NCBI RefSeq assembly: GCF_036346295.1
Contig: NZ_CP107819.1
Span: 7,378,001 to 7,442,000, forward strand
Direction of reading: 5' to 3'
Source of the DNA: Streptomyces sp. NBC_00536
GTDB taxonomy: Bacteria > Actinomycetota > Actinomycetes > Streptomycetales > Streptomycetaceae
Length of the DNA stretch: 64,000 bases
The notes under the pieces were generated by a model. It was not told the origin of the DNA. It saw only the letters and a list, made by a program, of their open reading frames with translations, and made no database searches. Position 1 is the first letter of the stretch; each line of letters starts with the position of its first letter. The position numbers and the translations under genes were made by a program. Below, one piece after another: positions 58,610-64,000 of this stretch.

Positions 58610-59428
58610 ATGACCATCGCCCCCCTTTCCCCCGCCGACCTCACCACCCTCCCCGTGGCCCCGCGCCCCGCACGCCCGCAGGCCGTCCCCGCCCTCCCCG
58701 CGCCCCGCTACGCCGTCCGCCTGGCCCGTGACGAGGACGAGGTGCGCGCCGCCCAGCGGCTGCGCCACCAGGTCTTCGCGGGCGAGCTCGGCGCCCGCCT
58801 CGACGGCCCCGAGCCGGGCCTCGACGCCGACGCCTTCGACGCCTACTGCGACCACCTCCTCGTCGTCGAGGAGGAGACCGAGCAGGTCGTCGGCACCTAC
58901 CGGCTGCTGCCCCCGGAGCGCGCAGCGGTCGCGGGGCGGCTCTACTCCGAGGGTGAGTTCGACCTCTCCGCCCTCGCGCCCATCCGGCCCGACCTGGTCG
59001 AGGTCGGCCGCTCCTGCGTCCACCCCGACCACCGCAACGGCGCGGTCATCGCCCTGATCTGGGCCGGGCTGGCCCGCTACATGGACCGCTCCGGGCACAA
59101 CTGGCTGGCCGGGTGCTGCTCCGTCCCGCTCGCCGACGGCGGGGTCCTCGCCGCCGCCACCCGGGAGAACGTCCTCACCCGCAGCCTCGCCCCCGAGGAG
59201 TACCGGGTCACCCCGCACCGCCCCTGGAGCCCCGAGGGCATCACCTTCCCCGACCGCGTCGAGCTGCCGCCGCTGCTGCGCGGCTACCTGCGGCTGGGGG
59301 CCTGGGTGTGCGGGGAGCCCGCGCTCGACGCCGAGTTCGGCGTCGCCGACCTCTACGTCCTGCTCTCGCTGCGCCGCACCAACCCGCGCTACCTCCGGCA
59401 CTTCCTCTCGCTCGCCCCCGGCGCATGA
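58610..59428 (+). CDS. olsB: OlsB-like ornithine N-acyltransferase (GNAT fold)
   Basis: A 272-residue acyltransferase of the OlsB/hemolysin-like GNAT group. The signature region is VRLARDEDEVRAAQRLRHQV, then CDHLLVVEEETEQVVGTYRL, and VEVGRSCVHPDHRNGAVIAL at about residues 133-152. OlsB attaches a 3-hydroxyacyl chain from acyl carrier protein to the ornithine amino group, giving lyso-ornithine lipid. ATG 58610 has AGGAG at 7 nt. Its TGA overlaps the ATG of the lyso-lipid acyltransferase gene, matching the olsBA order. An alternative small-molecule GNAT role is less likely given that neighbour. Confidence 0.82.
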   Translation: MTIAPLSPADLTTLPVAPRPARPQAVPALPAPRYAVRLARDEDEVRAAQRLRHQVFAGELGARLDGPEPGLDADAFDAYCDHLLVVEEETEQVVGTYRLLPPERAAVAGRLYSEGEFDLSALAPIRPDLVEVGRSCVHPDHRNGAVIALIWAGLARYMDRSGHNWLAGCCSVPLADGGVLAAATRENVLTRSLAPEEYRVTPHRPWSPEGITFPDRVELPPLLRGYLRLGAWVCGEPALDAEFGVADLYVLLSLRRTNPRYLRHFLSLAPGA

Positions 59429-60387
59429 GCGCCTGGCTGCCCACCTCGCCCTGTACCCCCGAAGCCTGCGCCGCCCACCGCGGCCCGGCCGCGGGTGCCG
59501 CGCACGCGGCGGTGCGCCTGTTCACCGCCGTCCTGGTGCTGCTGCTCGGCATCCTGGCGGCGCCCGCCCTGCGGCCGCTGCCCGCCGGGCCGCGCGGTGC
59601 GCTCGTACGGGCCTGGGCGCGCGGGTTCGTCCGGTCCTTCGGGATCCGGATCACCGTCCACGGGACCCCCGGACCGGACGGGGGCCGGCTCGTCGTCGCC
59701 AACCACATCTCCTGGCTCGACATCCCGCTCGTCGCGGCCGCGCTGCCCTCCCGGATGCTGGCCAAGAGCGAGATCCGCGACTGGCCGGTCCTCGGGGGGC
59801 TCGCCACCGGAGCCGGGACCCTCTTCATCGAACGCGAGCGGATCAGGGCCCTGCCGGACACGGTGGGGCAGCTCACCGCCGCGCTGCGGGCCGGGGACCG
59901 GGTGACCGTGTTCCCCGAGGGCAGCACCTGGTGCGGGCGCGGCCGGGGGCCCTTCCGCCGGGCCGCCTTCCAGGCGGCCCTGGACGCGCGGGTCGCCGTA
60001 CAGCCCGTACGCATCGAATACCGGCTGGCCGACGGGCGGCTCGCGGGAGCGCCCGCCTTCGTCGGCGACGACCCGCTGACCGCCTCGCTGTGGCGGATCG
60101 CCCGGGCCCGCGGAGTGCGGGCCGACATCACCCTGCTGCCGCGGATCCCGCCGGGCCGTCACCCGGACCGGCGGGACCTCGCCGCGGCGGCTCAGGCGGC
60201 CGTCGCGTCCGGCTCCGAACCGTTGAACGGCATCCCGGCGCCCCGCACCTCCCCGGCGCCGCGCACCTGGTCCTCCGCCGTGGCCGCGGCGACGGACAGG
60301 GACACCGCGAACCGGCCCGCCCGGTCCGTCCACCACTGGGTCAGTTCGAGTCCGGCGGACGCCAGTTCACCGCGCACCCCCTCCTGA
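59425..60387 (+). CDS. olsA: OlsA/PlsC-like lyso-lipid O-acyltransferase
   Basis: A 320-residue membrane-associated acyltransferase. An N-terminal helix (AVRLFTAVLVLLLGILAAPA) is followed by the HX4D motif VVANHISWLDIPLVAAALPS, the FPEGS motif (RVTVFPEGSTW) and the TLFIERER block. It should add the second acyl chain to lyso-ornithine lipid (OlsA) or to lysophosphatidate. The start ATG overlaps the olsB stop. The conserved domain ends near 60190. The last 65 residues are low in similarity to the family and lie antisense to the 3' end of egtD, so the natural end may be a lost stop. Confident in the domain, less in the tail. Confidence 0.85.
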   Translation: MSAWLPTSPCTPEACAAHRGPAAGAAHAAVRLFTAVLVLLLGILAAPALRPLPAGPRGALVRAWARGFVRSFGIRITVHGTPGPDGGRLVVANHISWLDIPLVAAALPSRMLAKSEIRDWPVLGGLATGAGTLFIERERIRALPDTVGQLTAALRAGDRVTVFPEGSTWCGRGRGPFRRAAFQAALDARVAVQPVRIEYRLADGRLAGAPAFVGDDPLTASLWRIARARGVRADITLLPRIPPGRHPDRRDLAAAAQAAVASGSEPLNGIPAPRTSPAPRTWSSAVAAATDRDTANRPARSVHHWVSSSPADASSPRTPS

Positions 60388-61259
60388 CGGAACTTCGCGG
60401 AGATCTCGGTCAGGATCTCCTCACCCGCCGCGAACGGCACCACCAGGTCCAGCGCCCGGATCTTCACCACGGCGTCCGTCCGGGCGCGCAGCCGCATCTC
60501 CATCCACTCGTCCTCCCGGTTCCACACCGCCACGTGCGCGAAATCGGCGGTGTGGAAGTCCGCGCCCAACTCCCGGTCGATGACGGCCAGTACGTTCCGG
60601 TTGAACTCGGCCGTCACCCCCTGCGCGTCGTCGTACGCCGCCACCAGCACCGCCTCGTCCTTGACCAGGTCGGTCCCCATCAGCAGCGCGTCCCCCGGCG
60701 AGAGCATCGCCCGTACGGACGCCAGGAAGGCGGCCCGCTCGGCGGGCCGCAGGTTCCCGATCGTCCCGCCCAGGAACACCACCAGCCGCGGCCCCGGCGA
60801 CGGCGGCAACGCCAGCGGCCGGGTGAAGTCCGCCACCAGCGCGTGGACCCGCAGCCGCGGCCGGTCCGCCAGCAGCACCCCGGCCGCGCCCCGCAGCGCG
60901 CTCTCGCTCACGTCCACCGGGACGTACGTGTCCAGCGCGGGCAGTGCCTCGATCAGGTGCCGGGTCTTCTCCGAGGACCCCGAACCCAGCTCCACCAGGG
61001 TCCGGGCGCCGCTGACCGCCGCGATCTCGCCCGCCCGTTCCAGCAGGATCTCCCGCTCCGCGCGCGTCGGGTAGTACTCGGGCAACCGGGTGATCTCCTC
61101 GAAGAGTTCACTGCCCCGGCTGTCGTAGAACCACTTGGGCGGCAGCGATTTGGGGGACGCGGTCAGTCCCTCGCGCACATCGGCGCGCAGCGCCGCCTCC
61201 GCCGCGTTCTCGTCGAGGGTCCGGGTCAACCGGAAGCCGCCCATGGGGAATTCACTCAC
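60192..61259 (-). CDS. egtD: L-histidine N-alpha-methyltransferase EgtD
   Basis: A 355-residue enzyme that trimethylates histidine to hercynine, the first committed step of ergothioneine synthesis. Motifs include LPPKWFYDSRGSELFEEITR, YYPTRAEREILLERA, the SAM site LVELGSGSSEKTRHLIEAL, VFLGGTIGNL and YDDAQGVTAEFNRNVL; the histidine-binding Tyr/Asn residues are in the last block. GTG 61259 overlaps the TGA of egtC and has AAGGAG upstream; an ATG five codons later is in frame. The core ends near FAVSLSV at about 60290. The last 30 residues overlap the convergent olsA tail. Confidence 0.95.
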   Translation of the reverse strand: MSEFPMGGFRLTRTLDENAAEAALRADVREGLTASPKSLPPKWFYDSRGSELFEEITRLPEYYPTRAEREILLERAGEIAAVSGARTLVELGSGSSEKTRHLIEALPALDTYVPVDVSESALRGAAGVLLADRPRLRVHALVADFTRPLALPPSPGPRLVVFLGGTIGNLRPAERAAFLASVRAMLSPGDALLMGTDLVKDEAVLVAAYDDAQGVTAEFNRNVLAVIDRELGADFHTADFAHVAVWNREDEWMEMRLRARTDAVVKIRALDLVVPFAAGEEILTEISAKFRQEGVRGELASAGLELTQWWTDRAGRFAVSLSVAAATAEDQVRGAGEVRGAGMPFNGSEPDATAA

Positions 61260-62011
61260 TGGGTCTCCTTGAGTGGGGTCAGGTCGACGCGCGTACGGGA
61301 AGCGGTCAGCAGCGTCCGGTCGGGGACCTCGCACCAGCGGGGGTCGTCGTCGTAGGGCTCGGACGCGACGACCGTGCGCCCCGCCCGGTCGTCCGCCAGG
61401 TACCACAGCGAATCGCCCCAGGCCGTCGCCGCGATCGCGTGGCCGTCGGTGAGCAGCAGGTTCAGCCGGGACCCGGGCGAGGCCGCCGCCAGCTCGTACA
61501 CCGGGCCGGTCAGCGCCTCGCCCAGGCTCCCGCCCGCCCGCAGCACGCGCAGTACGAGCGCCCACACCAGCGCTGAATCGGAGCGGGCGGCCAGCTGGAG
61601 CAGCTCCAGCGGCGCCAGCGCGGCGGCGGGCCCGGCGGCCGCATCGGGCCAGTCCCGCACCGCGCCGTTGTGGCTGAACAGCCAGGGTCCGGACGCGAAG
61701 GGCGCGGCCGCGGCCTCCCCGTCGGCGCCGCTCAGGGTCGCGTCGCGGACGGCGGCCAGCGCGGCCCCGCTGCGCACCACCCGCGCGAGATCGCTGAAGG
61801 AGGCGTCGCCCCACACCGGGCCCGCCCTGCGGTAGCGGGCCGGTATAGGGTCCCCCTCCGCATACCAGCCCATTCCGAAACCATCGGCGTTGACCGTCCC
61901 GAAGCGCTGGCGGCGGGGCTCCCAGGACTGGCGCACCAGCGAGTGATCCGGTTCGGTGAGCAGTCTGCCGAGCGGCACCACCGGTCCCAGCCATGCGATG
62001 TGACGGCACAT
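61256..62011 (-). CDS. egtC: Ergothioneine amidohydrolase EgtC
   Basis: A 251-residue Ntn-type class II glutamine amidotransferase. Cys2 directly after the start (MCRHIAWLGPVVPLGRLL) is the nucleophile. NADGFGMGWY, FSHNGAVRDW and SDSALVWALVL are family blocks. It removes glutamate from the gamma-glutamyl hercynylcysteine sulfoxide. ATG 62011 shares a base with the egtB stop, and its own TGA overlaps the egtD GTG, so translation is coupled through the operon. A cytosolic protein. Confidence 0.95.
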   Translation of the reverse strand: MCRHIAWLGPVVPLGRLLTEPDHSLVRQSWEPRRQRFGTVNADGFGMGWYAEGDPIPARYRRAGPVWGDASFSDLARVVRSGAALAAVRDATLSGADGEAAAAPFASGPWLFSHNGAVRDWPDAAAGPAAALAPLELLQLAARSDSALVWALVLRVLRAGGSLGEALTGPVYELAAASPGSRLNLLLTDGHAIAATAWGDSLWYLADDRAGRTVVASEPYDDDPRWCEVPDRTLLTASRTRVDLTPLKETQ

Positions 62012-63339
62012 CAGATGTCCCTCGCGGTGCGGAAACCGGCGAAGATCTGGCGGCGCACCGGCAGGTCCCAGTTGCGGAAGGTGCCCCGGCAGGCCACCGG
62101 ATCCACGGCGAACGAGCCGCCGCGCAGCACCTTGTGCTCCGGACCGAAGAACACCTCGGAATACTCGCGGTAGGGGAACGCCCGGAACCCCGGGTAGGGC
62201 AGGAAATCGCTCGACGTCCACTCCCACACGTCGCCGATCAGCTGGCGCACGCCGAGCGCGGACGCCCCGGCCGGGTAGCTGCCCGCGGCGGCCGGGCGCA
62301 GGTGGCGCTGGCCGAGATTGGCGTGCGCGGGCGTGGGATCGGCGTCGCCCCACGGGTAGCGGGTGGACCGGCCGGCCGCCGGGTCGTGGCGGGCCGCCTT
62401 CTCCCACTCGGCCTCGGTGGGCAGCCGCCGCCCGGCCCAGCGGGCGTACGCGTCCGCCTCGTACCAGCTGACGTGCAGCACCGGCTCGTCGTCGGGCACC
62501 GGCTCCACCACGCCGAAGCGGCGGCGCAGCCACTGGCCCGCCTCCCGGTACCAGAACAGCGGGGCCTCGATCCCGTGGCGGCGGATCTGCTCCCAGCCCT
62601 CGGCCGCCCACCAGCGGGCCTCGCCGTAGCCGCCGTCCGCCATGAAGGCGCGGAACCGGGCGTTGGTGACCGGGACCGTGTCGATCCAGAAGGGCCCGGT
62701 GTCCCGCGTGTGCGCGGGACGCTCGTTGTCCAGTGCCCACGGCTCGGTGGAGGTGCCCATGGTGAACGGCCCGCCGGGAACCAGGACTTCGGCGGCCGGC
62801 GGCGGAGGCCCGCTCGGCGGTTCCGGCTCCGGGGCGGTCAGCACCGGGCTGCCCGGCCGCAGCTGATGGGTGATCAGCATCGTTTCGTCGTGCTGCTGTT
62901 CGTGCTGCGCGATCATCCCGAAGGCGAAGCCGTCGTCGAGCAGCGCGGAGCCTTCGAACGGGGTCCGCTCCAGCAGGTCGAACACCCGGTCCCGCACCCG
63001 CGCGCTGTAGCCGCGCGCCTCGGCGGGGCCCAGCAGCGGCAGGGCGGGCCGCTCCGCGCGGGGATGCGCGAACGCGTCGTAGAGCGGGTCGATCCCGGGA
63101 AGGAGCGGCTCCCGGCCGGCGACCCGGCGCAGCAGCCACAGCTCTTCCTGGTTGCCGATGTGCGCGAGGTCCCACACCAGCGGGGACATCAGCGGCGAGT
63201 GCTGCGCGGTCAGGTCGGCGTCGGTCACCGGGTCGGTCAGCCCGGCGGTCCGGACCCGGGCGGCGGTCAGCGCGGCGGCCGCCCGTTCGCGCAGGTCCCC
63301 GGGCGGCGCCTGGGGCGCCCGGTCGGTTTCGGCGCTCAC
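62011..63339 (-). CDS. egtB: Ergothioneine sulfoxide synthase EgtB
   Basis: A 442-residue non-haem iron enzyme that joins hercynine to gamma-glutamylcysteine (or cysteine) with O2. The N-terminal DinB-like domain has the iron ligands in WDLAHIGNQEELWLL and IAQHEQQHDETM (HxxxH). The C-terminal formylglycine-generating-enzyme-like domain has FWIDTVPVTNARFRAFM, HVSWYEADAYARWAGRRLPT and VWEWTSSDFLPYPGFRAFPY, ending CRGTFRNWDLPVRRQIFAGF. The GTG start overlaps the egtA stop (GTGA). Confidence 0.96.
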   Translation of the reverse strand: MSAETDRAPQAPPGDLRERAAAALTAARVRTAGLTDPVTDADLTAQHSPLMSPLVWDLAHIGNQEELWLLRRVAGREPLLPGIDPLYDAFAHPRAERPALPLLGPAEARGYSARVRDRVFDLLERTPFEGSALLDDGFAFGMIAQHEQQHDETMLITHQLRPGSPVLTAPEPEPPSGPPPPAAEVLVPGGPFTMGTSTEPWALDNERPAHTRDTGPFWIDTVPVTNARFRAFMADGGYGEARWWAAEGWEQIRRHGIEAPLFWYREAGQWLRRRFGVVEPVPDDEPVLHVSWYEADAYARWAGRRLPTEAEWEKAARHDPAAGRSTRYPWGDADPTPAHANLGQRHLRPAAAGSYPAGASALGVRQLIGDVWEWTSSDFLPYPGFRAFPYREYSEVFFGPEHKVLRGGSFAVDPVACRGTFRNWDLPVRRQIFAGFRTARDI

Positions 63340-64000
63340 GGGCGCGCCTCCTTCCGGTCAAGGGCGGGAGCTGGAGATGGAGCCGGGGCGGGTGCCGGGG
63401 ACGCCATCGTGGCGCCGGACCGGGTGCGCGCCTCCTCGGCCTCGTCGGCGGGGCAGCGGCCGCGCCGCACGAACCGGTCGGTGAACTCGCCCACGGCGTC
63501 CCGCACCCGGGTGTCCGCCCCGAGGCGCGGCAGCGCCTCGGCCGCCGCCCGGAAGCAGGCGCGGGCGGCGGCGCGCAGCTCCGGGTCGCGCGGCCCGAAC
63601 CGGGCGGCCGAGCGCCAGAGCGGATTGCGCGGCGCGGGCCGCGGGCCGTAGGAATCGGCGAGCCCCTTCGCCACGCGGTACGCCGTCTCCGCGGCCTCCG
63701 GATCGTCGAACAGGGCGTGCACCACGGCCACCGGGACCAGCCAGCCGTCCGGACCCGGCTGCGCGTCGATCATCCGCAGCTCCAAGTGCCCGCGCGGCCG
63801 GACCGGCGGGAACAGGGTGGTGAGGTGGTAGTCGAGGTCCGCGGCGGTCGGCGGCCGGGGCCCGGCGCCGCGCAGCCACCCGCGGAAGCTCAGGCCCCGG
63901 GGGACCTCCCAGGCCCCGGCCGCCTTCTCGTGGTCCGGACCCGGTGGCCGTACGCACATCACCGTGGTGTCGAGCGCGTGCCGGGTCCAGGCCTCGCGCG
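63336..64000 (-). CDS. egtA: Glutamate-cysteine ligase EgtA (partial; runs off right edge)
   Basis: The C-terminal half of the gamma-glutamylcysteine synthetase that supplies the sulfur donor for ergothioneine. The frame enters from the window edge as EAWTRHALDTTVMCVRPPGP, followed by DYHLTTLFPPVRPRGHLELR and MIDAQPGPDGWLVPVAVVHA, typical of the GCS2/EgtA group; the catalytic N-terminal half is outside. A poorly conserved Pro/Ala tail precedes the stop, which overlaps the egtB GTG. It is the first gene of the egtABCD operon, whose promoter lies beyond the window. Confidence 0.93.
   Translation of the reverse strand, partial: REAWTRHALDTTVMCVRPPGPDHEKAAGAWEVPRGLSFRGWLRGAGPRPPTAADLDYHLTTLFPPVRPRGHLELRMIDAQPGPDGWLVPVAVVHALFDDPEAAETAYRVAKGLADSYGPRPAPRNPLWRSAARFGPRDPELRAAARACFRAAAEALPRLGADTRVRDAVGEFTDRFVRRGRCPADEAEEARTRSGATMASPAPAPAPSPAPALDRKEARP

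Overview
The window reads as Streptomyces chromosome. It is very GC-rich, with GTG/ATG starts behind AGGAG-type sites and heavy GC bias at third codon positions. It carries actinobacterial families throughout: DUF397 next to an XRE regulator, two DUF574 methyltransferases, a SpoIIE-type phosphatase, LysX, a class F sortase, an Rpf-LysM-M23 lysin and ergothioneine genes. From memory and unchecked, S. coelicolor has a similar run of genes (egt, olsBA, sdh, rmdA, rpfD, gnd), so most of this is probably conserved arm-proximal chromosome rather than a mobile island.

Layout. 1-4.3 kb is a patchy accessory stretch: a DsbA-like protein, an odd metallo-beta-lactamase-fold protein, an NTF2-like protein and an MDR oxidoreductase. 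Between and after them lie three decayed genes (aquaporin C-terminus, frameshifted YjbR/MmcQ, RarA N-terminus). 4.5-10.4 kb holds panD, a small GNAT, a racemase-like protein, gnd, the RpfD-like lysin and a DMT transporter. 10.6-17.2 kb holds a divergent SDR with a zinc knuckle, a PhnZ-like HD protein, a 58-residue peptide, an epimerase-like protein, a lipase maturation factor and a DUF1990/YndJ pair behind two perfect palindromes. 17.4-31.4 kb holds a DUF6777-like lipoprotein, a PAS-GAF-SpoIIE-ATPase regulator, a DNA glycosylase, an ECF sigma factor, a CapA lipoprotein, a universal stress protein, lysX and a polysaccharide deacetylase.

31.5-35.6 kb is the most interesting block. A class F sortase lies beside two paralogous secreted proteins that share a C-terminal GGLGGS-membrane segment-Arg tail, plus a DUF4239 protein with a TTA codon and a proline-rich anchored protein. 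35.9-39.0 kb couples a DUF574 methyltransferase to a PAS-GGDEF-EAL protein (RmdA-like). 40-44.2 kb holds an FAD monooxygenase/TetR pair, an S66 peptidase and a LysR regulator. 44.3-50.6 kb holds sdhCAB, a Stealth phosphotransferase and a histidine phosphatase lipoprotein. 50.6-58.4 kb holds a UvrA paralogue, the DUF397/XRE/DUF574 group, a HAD phosphatase, dodecin and an orphan DasA-like sugar-binding lipoprotein with a DasR-like site. 58.6-64 kb holds an ornithine-lipid pair (olsBA) convergent with egtABCD, which runs off the right edge.

Two architectural themes recur. First, two related 168-180 bp CTAG-bounded palindromic elements (MITE-like) lie at 23.15 and 39.03 kb. Second, short tandem repeats start at or just after stop codons at five or more loci. 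No tRNA, rRNA, CRISPR array, intact insertion sequence or prophage was seen.
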